In this document: positions 1 to 6,963 of the stretch, one piece after another
Layout of the letters: each line of letters opens with the position of its first letter
Numbering within the stretch: the stretch's first letter is position 1
DNA from: Planctomycetota bacterium
GTDB lineage: Bacteria > Planctomycetota > PLA2
Assembly: GCA_021776735.1 (NCBI GenBank)
Contig: JAJFFH010000051.1
Coordinates: 186,001-250,000 of the forward strand
Length of the DNA stretch: 64,000 bases
Reading direction: 5' to 3'
The notes under the pieces: generated by a model
Told to the model about the DNA's origin: nothing
The model's database searches: none
What the model saw: the letters and a program-made list of their open reading frames with translations, nothing else
Position numbers and translations under genes: made by a program

Positions 1-1
1 T

Positions 2-511
2 TCCAGCGAACTCGAGGACGCGATCGTGATCGCCGACGATCCCGCGGAACTCGACGCGTTGCGGGCGGCTTTGGCGGCCGACCATCCGGGGCGGCCCGTG
101 CGCGTCAAGCGTCTGCCGTCCGGGCGCTTCCGGCTCCAGCCGTCGGACCAGGCGCGGGCGGTCGATCGACAGGAGCTCTACGTCCTGGCCCAGGAGATCG
201 CGATCTCATGCGACCGCTTTCTCGAGGCCCGGGGCGGTACGACCTTCGGCTTTGCGACCGAGCCCGTGGCGAAGTGGGAGTATGGACCCGAAGTGGGCGC
301 GCGGCGGCTCGCGGCCGAGTTGTTCCAGGCGCCCGATTGCGTCATCACGCAGTTGGGGCTGCATCCGTTCGCCGGCGAGGGCACGCTGTTTTTTGCCTAC
401 GAGGGGTCGGAGACCGTCTGGGAGGCCGCCAACAAGGGCATCGCCTGCATCACAGTCCGCGACATCGTCGAGTACGGCCGGATTCTCCACGCGATCCGGC
501 GGGGAGAGTAA
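2..511 (+). CDS. Unknown soluble protein, 5' end outside window
   Basis: The reading frame is open from the second base of the window, so the true start lies upstream; the GTG at 26 is only a possible internal start. The visible ~169 residues show no signal peptide or membrane segment. The C-terminal half (around 'KWEYGPEVGARRL' and 'HPFAGEGTLFFAYEG') looks like a compact mixed alpha/beta domain, but I do not recognise the family. It stops 6 bases before the RidA-like gene, so it probably belongs to the same operon as the phosphohexomutase and beta-helix transferase downstream. Confidence 0.6.
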   Translation, partial: SSELEDAIVIADDPAELDALRAALAADHPGRPVRVKRLPSGRFRLQPSDQARAVDRQELYVLAQEIAISCDRFLEARGGTTFGFATEPVAKWEYGPEVGARRLAAELFQAPDCVITQLGLHPFAGEGTLFFAYEGSETVWEAANKGIACITVRDIVEYGRILHAIRRGE

Positions 512-517
512 GCCTGT

Positions 518-925
518 ATGCCTGTTTCTCTGGTCAACCCGGAAGAACTCGCTCCGCCGGTCGGGTTCGCGCACGCCGCGATCGGAAGTGGCCGCTACGT
601 CGCGATCGCGGGCCAGATCGGCAGCGATAAGACCGGTCGCGTCGTGGAACCCGACGACCTCGTCGCGCAGTTTCGCCGCGCGCTCGACAACCTCCTGGTC
701 GTCCTGCGCGCCTGCGGCGGCGAGCCGGAGGATCTCGCTTCGCTGCGCATCTACACCACGAACGTGCCCGGCTACCGCGCGGCGCTGCGCGACCTCGGCG
801 CCGCCTACCGCGAGCGGCTCGGCCGCCACTTTCCCGCCATGGCACTGCTGGGAGTGGCCGCACTCTTCGACGTCGGCGCCCAGATCGAGATCGAAGGCGT
901 CGCGTTCGTGGGAGACCCCCAATGA
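518..925 (+). CDS. RidA/YjgF-family protein (lacks the usual catalytic Arg)
   Basis: A 135-residue protein of normal RidA length. Family landmarks are 'VAIAGQIGSD' near the N-terminus, a central 'NLLVVLRACGGEPEDL' segment and the closing 'IEIEGVAFVG' strand. Active RidA enzymes hydrolyse enamine/imine intermediates using an Arg in a 'FPARS' type motif. Here the equivalent reads 'FPAMALLGV', with Met in that place, so this is more likely a Rid-like paralogue of unknown ligand than a deaminase. The stop overlaps the ATG of the phosphohexomutase at 922, which implies translational coupling. Confidence 0.85.
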   Translation: MPVSLVNPEELAPPVGFAHAAIGSGRYVAIAGQIGSDKTGRVVEPDDLVAQFRRALDNLLVVLRACGGEPEDLASLRIYTTNVPGYRAALRDLGAAYRERLGRHFPAMALLGVAALFDVGAQIEIEGVAFVGDPQ

Positions 926-2808
926 TGGACCGAATCCAGGGCACGGACGGCATCCGCCGGCCTGTCGCCCTTTCCACCGACCCGCGCGTCGCGGGACTCA
1001 CGCCCCAGGCGGCGTTCCTGGAGCGCGGTTTCATCACCGAGCAGTTTTGCGAGCTCTATGCGTATGCGTATGTCAGTGGGTTAGGGGGTTCCACCGTCGC
1101 GCCTGCGGCGCTTCGGCGCGACAAGTCGGGTTCGGGGTCGGGGTCGGACGGTCGGGCTCTCGAGATTGTTGTCGGGTGGGATCCGCGGGATCCGGCCGGG
1201 GACTACACCGGCGCGGTCGTGCGTGGCATTCGCAAGGCGGGTGCGACCGCGGTGGTCCTGGACATTGCGCCCACGCCGAGTGTCGCGCTCTACCTCGTCT
1301 GGCGCGGCGCGATCGCGGCGCTGATGGTGACCGCGAGCCACAACTTCCGCGACCAAAACGGCATCAAGATCTTTCACGGTCCGCACGCGCTCAAGCTGTT
1401 CCCGGACGACGACCGTGCGCTCACCCGACGCGTGCTCGCCCTCGACTTCGCGACGGACGTAGCGTCACGACCGGAAACCGGCGACCGCGTGGATGCGGGC
1501 GACGAGGCGCGCGACGTGTTCGTCGGGTTCCATTTGGAGCCCCGGAACTCGTGGCTTACGGACGGCCATGACTTTGGCGAGTTTCCGCTGGTCGTCGATG
1601 CTGCCAACGGCGCGATGTCCGGCGTGGCGGCCGAGGTCTTTCGCCGGCTGCACCGCGGTCCCGTCACCGAGGTCAACTGCGATACCGAGAGCGGAGACGT
1701 AAACCGCAAGAGCGGCGTCGCGGATTTGGAAGGCGTGCCCGCGATCAAGCGCGGCGACCTGCGCTTCGCGGAACACAGGGCGGTGCAGCTCGTTTTCGAC
1801 CAGAAGGGCAAGGCCGCCGTGTTCGACGCCGACGGCGACCGGTTCTACCGCCTCGACTACGACCAGGAGACCGACACGATCCTCGTCTTGTCGGGCGACG
1901 AGACGGCGGTTCACCAGGCGCGCCACCTGGCGCCGCCGCGCAAGGGAACGCTGTACATCAACACGGTGGAGAGCGACCTGAACGCCGCGATTGCTTCGCG
2001 CGAGCTCGGGTACACGCCGTTGCTGACCGGGGTCGGTGACAAGTGGGTGCTGCGCCAGGCCGCCGACCATCCGGAGCGATACGGCATCGGCAGCGAGGAG
2101 ACGGGTCACAATATCTCGCGCGGCGAGCTGACCACCCGCGCCGGCGAAGCCGCGTCGGTGTTCTTGGGCAACGGGCTGAAGAGCGCGCTCAACACGTTCG
2201 CCTCGACCCGCGGTCTCACCCCGGCCGAGGCGCACCGGCCCTTCCCGCCCGGCTTCAAGCGGACGTTTTACGTCTACTACACCAAGAAGGAACGGCTCGC
2301 CGCGGACAGCGAGGTTTTTTTAGACGTGCGCAAAGTCATCGAGAACGAATGCGCGAAGAATCGCGACGAAGACAACGGGAGCGGACGGACGGCGATGCAA
2401 GGTCGGCCCGAGGAGCCGGACATGCTCTATCTCGCGGTCTTGCACGCCGACGGCACGCAGCGTGCCGGTATTTTCGTGCGCAACTCGGGCACCGAGGAAA
2501 AGACCGGCGTCAACGTGCGCGGCCCGCTCGAGGATGCCGACGATCTCCTGCGTATCGGTGCGGCGGCCGCGGTGTATCTCGCGGGTGCAATGAAGGACCA
2601 AGACCACCCGATGGCGCGCGCCGAAAAAGCAGTGCTCGAAGCACTTGCGAACGGACCGCTCACCGAAGAACAGTTGCCGATCCCTCAAGGGGTTCACCGC
2701 GAGCGGCTGGTGGAGGAGATGGCGAACAAGGCGAGGGTCATCCGCCTCGGCGCGGACGGCTACGAAAGAACCGAACTCGGCTTGCGAATGCTGGAGGCCC
2801 GTTCATGA
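922..2808 (+). CDS. Phosphomannomutase/phosphoglucomutase family protein
   Basis: A 628-residue alpha-D-phosphohexomutase that moves a phosphoryl group between C1 and C6 of a hexose phosphate in the cytoplasm. The four family signatures are visible in order: the active-site Ser loop 'TASHNFRDQNG' (~residue 136), the metal loop 'DADGDR' (~302), the sugar-binding 'GSEETGHN' (~390) and the phosphate-binding 'RNSGTEEK' (~521). The protein is longer than the ~460-residue norm because of insertions and a C-terminal helical tail. Residues ~487-493 (GRTAMQG) are encoded by a copy of the interspersed motif. It overlaps both neighbours by a few bases, so these genes form one operon. Sugar specificity cannot be read. 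Confidence 0.9.
   Translation: MMDRIQGTDGIRRPVALSTDPRVAGLTPQAAFLERGFITEQFCELYAYAYVSGLGGSTVAPAALRRDKSGSGSGSDGRALEIVVGWDPRDPAGDYTGAVVRGIRKAGATAVVLDIAPTPSVALYLVWRGAIAALMVTASHNFRDQNGIKIFHGPHALKLFPDDDRALTRRVLALDFATDVASRPETGDRVDAGDEARDVFVGFHLEPRNSWLTDGHDFGEFPLVVDAANGAMSGVAAEVFRRLHRGPVTEVNCDTESGDVNRKSGVADLEGVPAIKRGDLRFAEHRAVQLVFDQKGKAAVFDADGDRFYRLDYDQETDTILVLSGDETAVHQARHLAPPRKGTLYINTVESDLNAAIASRELGYTPLLTGVGDKWVLRQAADHPERYGIGSEETGHNISRGELTTRAGEAASVFLGNGLKSALNTFASTRGLTPAEAHRPFPPGFKRTFYVYYTKKERLAADSEVFLDVRKVIENECAKNRDEDNGSGRTAMQGRPEEPDMLYLAVLHADGTQRAGIFVRNSGTEEKTGVNVRGPLEDADDLLRIGAAAAVYLAGAMKDQDHPMARAEKAVLEALANGPLTEEQLPIPQGVHRERLVEEMANKARVIRLGADGYERTELGLRMLEARS
2380..2399 (+). repeat. Interspersed 20-bp motif, copy 1
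   Basis: AGCGGACGGACGGCGATGCA. It lies inside the phosphohexomutase gene in sense orientation and is read in the frame GRTAMQ, not the more common TDGD frame. Confidence 0.85.
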
Positions 2809-3485
2809 GTTTTGCTCCCGAGGATTTCTTCGACCTGACCAAGTTCGGCCATCGGGCGATCTTCTCGGACTGCACCGAAGTCTGGGACGTCTTGCGCAAG
2901 GTCGCGGCGTACGTCCGCCAAAACCTGCGGCCGGACGTCATGGGCAAGGTCGAAAAGGGCGGCTTTGTCGCGCCCAACGTGTTCATCGGTTCGGGGACGG
3001 TCGTGGAGACGTTTGCCTATGTGCGCGGTCCCGCGATCATCGGGCGCAACTGCCAGATTCGCAGCGGCGCCTACATTCGCGGCGACGTGCTGATCGGCGA
3101 CAACTGCGTCGTGGGCAACTCCACGGAACTCAAGAACACGATCATGCTCAACGGCTCCGCGGCGCCACACTACAACTACTGCGGCGACAGCGTGCTCGGC
3201 AACAACGTCAACCTGGGGGCCGGAACCAAGCTGTCGAACTACAAGATCGCGGCGGACAAGACGGTCCGGCTCAAGACCGATTCGGGGATCATCGACACCG
3301 GCCTGGACAAGTTCGGCGCCATCCTGGGCGACAACTCGACCAGCGGCTGCAACTCGGTCTTGAACCCGGGCACGGTGATCGGCCGCAACGTCATGATCTA
3401 CGCCTGCGCCGCCTTGCGCGGCTATATCCCGCACGACACGATCGTGAAGCTGCGCCAAACCCTCGACTTGGCCCCGATCCGCTGA
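2805..3485 (+). CDS. Left-handed beta-helix (hexapeptide-repeat) transferase-like protein
   Basis: A 226-residue protein dominated by hexapeptide repeats of the type [IV]G(R/D)N, for example 'IIGRNCQI', 'LIGDNCVVG', 'VLGNNVNLGAG' and 'VIGRNVMI'. This is the fold of the GlmU C-terminal domain and related sugar-nucleotide acyltransferases. The segment 'NLGAGTKLSNYK' resembles the acetyl-CoA-binding turn of GlmU, but no nucleotidyltransferase domain is present. The ATG overlaps the stop of the phosphohexomutase (ATGA), so the two probably act in one pathway making an activated sugar. The acyl donor is inference. Confidence 0.8.
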   Translation: MSFAPEDFFDLTKFGHRAIFSDCTEVWDVLRKVAAYVRQNLRPDVMGKVEKGGFVAPNVFIGSGTVVETFAYVRGPAIIGRNCQIRSGAYIRGDVLIGDNCVVGNSTELKNTIMLNGSAAPHYNYCGDSVLGNNVNLGAGTKLSNYKIAADKTVRLKTDSGIIDTGLDKFGAILGDNSTSGCNSVLNPGTVIGRNVMIYACAALRGYIPHDTIVKLRQTLDLAPIR

Positions 3486-3508
3486 TCTGCTGGCCGAGCC
3501 GGGGCTTC

Positions 3509-3534
3509 GGACCGGGGCATTGTCCCGCCGGTCC
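3509..3534 (+). terminator. Possible hairpin terminator after the sugar operon
   Basis: GGACCGG (3509-3515) pairs with CCGGTCC (3528-3534) across a 12-nt loop, 24 bases after the stop of the hexapeptide-repeat gene. There is no clear T tract, so intrinsic termination is uncertain. Confidence 0.35.
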
Positions 3535-3579
3535 TTGTCCCACTCGTTCGGGGATCCGATACGTATACTGATACAGACC

Positions 3580-4008
3580 ATGGCACGCTGGCTCCCTGTC
3601 GCCTTGCTGGCCCTCTTGACGGGGCTGGCCCCGCTCGCGCAAGCGCGTGCGTGTGGCTGTGCCGTCGCCGCCCTGCTGGGCAAGACCGCCGGCTGTTGCA
3701 GTCGCGACACCGGCGCCTGTCCCTGCTGCGAGTCCGGGAAAGGGTGCTGCCCGTCGCAGGCACGGGATCACCGCGCCCCAAGCTCCGGCGCGCCGTCCAA
3801 GCAGGCGCCATCGAAGGTTTGCAGTTGCGCGGCCGCGCGCGTTGCGCCACGCCATGCCGCGTCCGCGGCGCCGGTGCTCCCCGCGATTTCACAAGACATC
3901 GCCGTCCGTTTGCTGTTGGACCGAAAGGGCCCGATCACGGCACCGTTTTCGATCCGACGACGGAGTGTTGATCCAAACCCCGAAGTGCGCTGTCCATTGC
4001 TGGCGTGA
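3580..4008 (+). CDS. Secreted cysteine-rich protein, possible metal binder
   Basis: The ATG at 3580 was chosen because it gives a clean signal peptide (MARWLPVALLALLTGLAPLA, then QARA); a longer N-terminus from 3520 is less likely. The mature ~118 residues are rich in paired cysteines (CGC, CC, CPCC, CC, CSC), as in periplasmic metal-binding or redox-buffer proteins. I know no named family for it. A TATACT hexamer at 3564-3569, just upstream, may be a -10 element. A motif copy encodes 'QDIAVRLL' near the C-terminus. The next gene is an HMA-domain selenoprotein lipoprotein, which supports a metal-handling role by context. Confidence 0.65.
   Translation: MARWLPVALLALLTGLAPLAQARACGCAVAALLGKTAGCCSRDTGACPCCESGKGCCPSQARDHRAPSSGAPSKQAPSKVCSCAAARVAPRHAASAAPVLPAISQDIAVRLLLDRKGPITAPFSIRRRSVDPNPEVRCPLLA
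3895..3914 (-). repeat. Interspersed 20-bp motif, copy 2
   Basis: Exact consensus on the minus strand, inside the Cys-rich secreted protein gene. It is antisense to that gene and encodes QDIAVRLL. Confidence 0.9.
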
Positions 4009-4070
4009 AATCTCCTTTTTCGACCCGCGAATTCCAACTGCGAACCGAAACAAAGAAAAGGAGATCAACG

Positions 4071-4475
4071 ATGCGAACGGGAAACAGATCCATCCTCGCG
4101 TGCGCCGTCCTGCTGGCGGCTTGCGCGACCACCCAGACCGGCCCTGTGCCCAAGAGCGAACCGGTCAACAAGGCACCCGCGGAGGTGCCGACGGAGACGC
4201 CCGGCGCGAGCGCGGCCATCGCCGGCGCATACATCGAAGCGCTGGGCCCTGTCTGAGCAACGTGAGCGGACTATGTCCAAGGGGTTCTCGGTGAGATCCC
4301 CGGCGTTGCGAAGGCTCATTGGGATTGGCGCGGCCAAAAGGCGTGGGTGCGGTTTGCGCCCGGCAAGCAGGTCGATGAAGACACGCTGGCGTTCACGTTC
4401 TCGGACCGCACCGAGTACGACGCGGGCGAAGTGAAGTTCCTGACGGCGAAGGATCTGCCCGATGCGTTGCGCTAG
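4071..4475 (+). CDS. Probable selenoprotein: HMA-domain lipoprotein with UxxU (two in-frame UGA)
   Basis: The ATG at 4071 follows a strong AAAGGAG and starts a lipoprotein signal (lipobox LAAC). Read conventionally it stops at TGA 4254-4256 after 61 codons. The same frame meets a second TGA at 4263-4265 and then stays open to TAG 4473-4475. The read-through product (134 residues) is an HMA/MerP-like domain: strand 'GAYIEALGPV', then U-A-T-U where the family has C-x-x-C, then 'ADYVQGVLGEIPGVAKAHWD' and 'KAWVRFAPGKQVDEDTL'. Both UGAs fall exactly on the metal-ligand cysteines (positions 62 and 65). A SECIS-like hairpin with a GGU loop follows. HMA domains bind soft metals; a UxxU version would be a periplasmic selenol metal site. 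The last 14 bases overlap the next gene. Confidence 0.8.
4281..4301 (+). promoter_or_regulatory. Candidate bacterial SECIS element of the HMA selenoprotein
   Basis: GGGG-UU-CUC-[GGU]-GAG-AU-CCCC: a stem of four G-C pairs, a small U-rich irregularity, three more pairs and a GGU apical loop at 4290-4292. The loop begins 24 nt after the second UGA and 33 nt after the first. Known bacterial SECIS elements have a short upper stem, an unpaired U and G at the start of the loop within about 16-37 nt of the UGA, so one hairpin could serve both codons. Confidence 0.75.
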
Positions 4476-5199
4476 GGTGGCCGTAGCCGCCCTCGTTCTT
4501 GCGGGCGCGGCGCGCGCGGGCGGTATCAACACCGACTCGGCGCTGACCGTTGGCAAGGGCCAACTCGTCTCGCGCACGTTGGCGCGCATCGAGCACCTGC
4601 GCGGCGATGTCGAACGCTACGTGGCGCAGCAGACGTTCGCGTACGGCTGGACCCGGAAGTTCAGCGTGCTCGCGACGCTCAAGCACACTTGGATCGACGC
4701 TCCGAGCGGCATGCCCGACGGCGCGGGGCTCAACGACCTCTCGCTGCGCGGGCGGTACTCGTTCTTCCGGCGCGCGGAGAAACGCGGCACCCTCGGCATC
4801 GCCGGCATCCTGGGCGCGGAAATCCCGATCGGAGAGGAGCCGTTCGGTTCGCCGGACGGCGGCCTCCTGGCCGGCTTCGTGGCCACCTGGGAGCACAAGG
4901 GCGACCGCCTCGACGTGGACTTCGTGAACTCGTTTCGTCCGAACGCGGCGGACGCGCGCCGCATCGACGTCGCCTATTCGCGCATCGTGCACGAGTGGGA
5001 CCGCGGCCTGATCTTCGGCGTCCTCGAACTGAACTACCGCCGCACGGGCGCCAACGACGTCTTGTTTGTAGCCCCCGGCTTCCTCTACGAAATCGTGGGA
5101 CTGCGCATCGACGTGTCGTTTCAAATCCGCGTCGCGGAGGACGCGCGCGGCACGATCCCGAACGGCGCGTTCGTCTTAGGTTTTAAGACCGTCTTTTAG
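4462..5199 (+). CDS. Outer-membrane beta-barrel-type protein
   Basis: A 245-residue protein with a short signal peptide (MRCARVAVAALVLAGAARA). The rest alternates hydrophobic and polar residues in repeated strand-like segments ending with aromatics ('FSVLATLKHTWI', 'LSLRGRYSFFRR', 'VLELNYRRTG') and a final 'FVLGFKTVF', typical of an outer-membrane barrel ending in Phe. It resembles small transporter-like barrels found next to metal-efflux genes, but substrate cannot be read. Its ATG lies inside the last codons of the selenoprotein gene, so its translation depends on ribosomes that have passed both UGA codons. Confidence 0.75.
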   Translation: MRCARVAVAALVLAGAARAGGINTDSALTVGKGQLVSRTLARIEHLRGDVERYVAQQTFAYGWTRKFSVLATLKHTWIDAPSGMPDGAGLNDLSLRGRYSFFRRAEKRGTLGIAGILGAEIPIGEEPFGSPDGGLLAGFVATWEHKGDRLDVDFVNSFRPNAADARRIDVAYSRIVHEWDRGLIFGVLELNYRRTGANDVLFVAPGFLYEIVGLRIDVSFQIRVAEDARGTIPNGAFVLGFKTVF

Positions 5200-5214
5200 C
5201 GTTGGGCTCCGAGG

Positions 5215-5240
5215 CGAAAATCCGGAGGACCGGATTTTCG
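5215..5240. terminator. Strong bidirectional hairpin terminator
   Basis: CGAAAATCCGG (5215-5225) and CCGGATTTTCG (5230-5240) form a perfect 11-bp stem with a 4-nt loop between two convergent genes. Confidence 0.8.
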
Positions 5241-5253
5241 TTCGTCTGAAGAG

Positions 5254-5273
5254 AGCAGACGGACGGCGAGTTA
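5254..5273 (+). repeat. Interspersed motif, copy 3 (one core mismatch)
   Basis: AGCAGACGGACGGCGAGTTA. It is intergenic, 13 bases after the terminator. A degraded inverted partner lies at about 5324-5341 inside the neighbouring lipoprotein gene. Confidence 0.75.
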
Positions 5274-5636
5274 CTTGTCGGGTGGGCCGGCCGGGGTGGA
5301 TGTGTGGCCGGTCAGGACTTGCCATTTCGCCGTCCGTTGCTCTCGTTCCAGGAGCCTGTTCCAGGAGCCAGGTGATGACGCCGCCGCTAGAACCTCATCG
5401 ACGCCGGCGTAGCGTTTTTTGCCATCGGTGAACCATGCGAACCGTCCGTCGGTGACGTGCACCGACCGAATCGCTCTTGCATCCCGCCCGCTCAGCACAT
5501 CGAGGTACTCGTGGACGAAAGCCTCCGCGTCCGTGGCGCCGGTGTGGCCGTAGGTGGATGTCGTGCAGCCCGCCAGGCCGGCCAGGCCGGCCAATGCGGC
5601 GAGTGCGATGAGGGCGCGTGTTCGCGGACGGCTCAC
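5271..5636 (-). CDS. Small lipoprotein, NTF2/SnoaL-like
   Basis: The GTG at 5636 overlaps the stop of the VOC gene (GTGA) and starts a lipoprotein signal with a run of 'LAGLAGLAGCTT'. The mature part ('AEAFVHEYLDVLSGRDARA', 'VDEVLAAA') resembles the start of an NTF2/SnoaL-like cone. It is only ~100 residues, and the last third is Pro/Gly rich and contains a degraded motif copy ('EREQRTAKW'), so the original C-terminus may have been replaced. Function unknown. Confidence 0.6.
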   Translation of the reverse strand: MSRPRTRALIALAALAGLAGLAGCTTSTYGHTGATDAEAFVHEYLDVLSGRDARAIRSVHVTDGRFAWFTDGKKRYAGVDEVLAAASSPGSWNRLLEREQRTAKWQVLTGHTSTPAGPPDK

Positions 5637-6010
5637 GATGCGGGCCTTTCCACGTATTGCATGGCGCCGACGACGTTGCCTTCGGTGTCCTGGAACATGG
5701 CGAGAGTTCCGACGCCTTCGATCAGAAACGGCTGGAGGGTGATGGTTCCGCCCGCTTCTTCGATGGTCTTGACCATGGCTTCGACATCTTCGACCGCGAT
5801 CGAGCATTCGAACCCGATCATGCCCGCACCGGCGACCGGTTCGCGGCGCTTTTGGAGGGCGCCATGGATGCCGTCCGGCGTGGTGTGGATGCGCCAGAAC
5901 TCCGGCGGACCCCACGGCTCGAATTGCCAGCCGAAGACAGTCTCGTAAAAGCGCTTGGCGCGCGCGCAGTCGTCGGCGTGAATTGCGAAGTGGGCGATGG
6001 GATTGGGCAT
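5633..6010 (-). CDS. VOC/glyoxalase-family protein
   Basis: A 125-residue vicinal-oxygen-chelate protein with the two beta-alpha-beta-beta-beta modules in order: 'IAHFAIHADDCARAKRFYE..FGWQF' and 'CSIAVEDVEAMVKTIEEAGG', closing with 'LAMFQDTEGNVVGAMQ'. This is the bacterial one-domain type often annotated as glyoxalase/bleomycin-resistance or dioxygenase-like. The start at 6010 (MPNPIAHF) fits the family; an upstream ATG at 6028 would add six residues. It is translationally coupled to the lipoprotein behind it and divergent from the AraC regulator 53 bases away. Substrate unknown. Confidence 0.85.
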   Translation of the reverse strand: MPNPIAHFAIHADDCARAKRFYETVFGWQFEPWGPPEFWRIHTTPDGIHGALQKRREPVAGAGMIGFECSIAVEDVEAMVKTIEEAGGTITLQPFLIEGVGTLAMFQDTEGNVVGAMQYVERPAS

Positions 6011-6063
6011 CTGTGGAGCGTAGCGCACCGGGGCGCGGCGGTCTTGCTGTAGTCTGACAATGA

Positions 6064-6861
6064 ATGTCGAATATCCGTCACATCGATGAGCATGAGATCG
6101 TAGTCCGGTCTCTGGGACTTGGATTGCCCTCCGGCTCGGTGACGGGCGGCCACTGCCACCCGTGGGCTCAACTCATCTACGCGACGTCCGGAGTCCTCAC
6201 CGTCAGCACGCCGTCGGGGCTGTGGGTTGTGCCTTCGCGCCGGGCTGTCTGGATGCCGCCGGGACTCACACACGATGTTGAGGCGACCGGTGAGGTCTCG
6301 ATGCAAACGCTGTATTTTCGGCCCGACACGATCTCGCACCTTCCGCAAGCCTGCCGCGTGATGCCGGTGTCGCCGTTGTTGCGGGAACTCGTGCTCGAGG
6401 CCCGCCGACACGGATTCCTGATCGAGTCGGACGCCGCCCAGGGGCGACTCGCCGCCGTGATCGTGGACCAGATGGCGAGCATGCGCGAGGCACCACTGGA
6501 TCTGCGCATGCCGGCCGATCCGCGCGCGCGCCGCGTCGCCGACCGTATTCGCGCCGATCCCGCATCCACGGTCCCGCTCCGCGCGTTCGCTCAGGGCAGT
6601 GGCGCCAGCCCGCGAACGATCGAGCGCCTGTTCGAACGCGAGACCGGCCACACCTTCGGCCGCTGGCGCCAGCGTGCGCGCCTGCTCGAAGCCTTACGGT
6701 TGCTTGCGCTTGGCGAGTCGGTGACGAGCGTGTCGTTTAGCGTCGGCTACGACAGCCCGAGCGCTTTCATCGCCATGTTCAAGAGCGTATTGGGCACGAC
6801 GCCCCGCCGCTGGGCGAGTTCGGGTGCGACGGACATGACGGTTGCGGCACACAGGGCGTAG
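6064..6861 (+). CDS. AraC-family transcriptional regulator
   Basis: A 265-residue cytoplasmic DNA-binding regulator. Residues ~1-120 form a cupin-type sensor domain ('GGHCHPWAQLIYATSGVLTV' with metal-cupin-like histidines). The C-terminal ~100 residues hold two helix-turn-helix motifs, seen in 'LRAFAQGSGASPRTIERLFE' and the conserved 'VSFSVGYDSPSAFIAMFK', then 'GTTPRRW'. It is divergent from the VOC enzyme and lipoprotein and may control them. The stop codon abuts a copy of the interspersed motif. Confidence 0.9.
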   Translation: MSNIRHIDEHEIVVRSLGLGLPSGSVTGGHCHPWAQLIYATSGVLTVSTPSGLWVVPSRRAVWMPPGLTHDVEATGEVSMQTLYFRPDTISHLPQACRVMPVSPLLRELVLEARRHGFLIESDAAQGRLAAVIVDQMASMREAPLDLRMPADPRARRVADRIRADPASTVPLRAFAQGSGASPRTIERLFERETGHTFGRWRQRARLLEALRLLALGESVTSVSFSVGYDSPSAFIAMFKSVLGTTPRRWASSGATDMTVAAHRA

Positions 6862-6880
6862 GCAGACGGACGGCGATTTT
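6861..6880 (+). repeat. Interspersed motif, copy 4
   Basis: GGCAGACGGACGGCGATTTT. It begins at the last base of the AraC regulator stop codon. Confidence 0.85.
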
Positions 6881-6963
6881 GCGGCCCGCGGTGGCGGCCG
6901 GACCCCAACGATGGCGACGACCGTGCCAACTCCCGCCGTAGGCGGCGGAGTTACGATCGGGGC

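Noticed and set aside
4071..4256. A 61-residue lipoprotein ending at the first TGA
   Set aside because: The open frame beyond two TGAs completes an HMA domain exactly at the expected cysteines and is followed by a SECIS-like hairpin, so a short lipoprotein is less likely than read-through.
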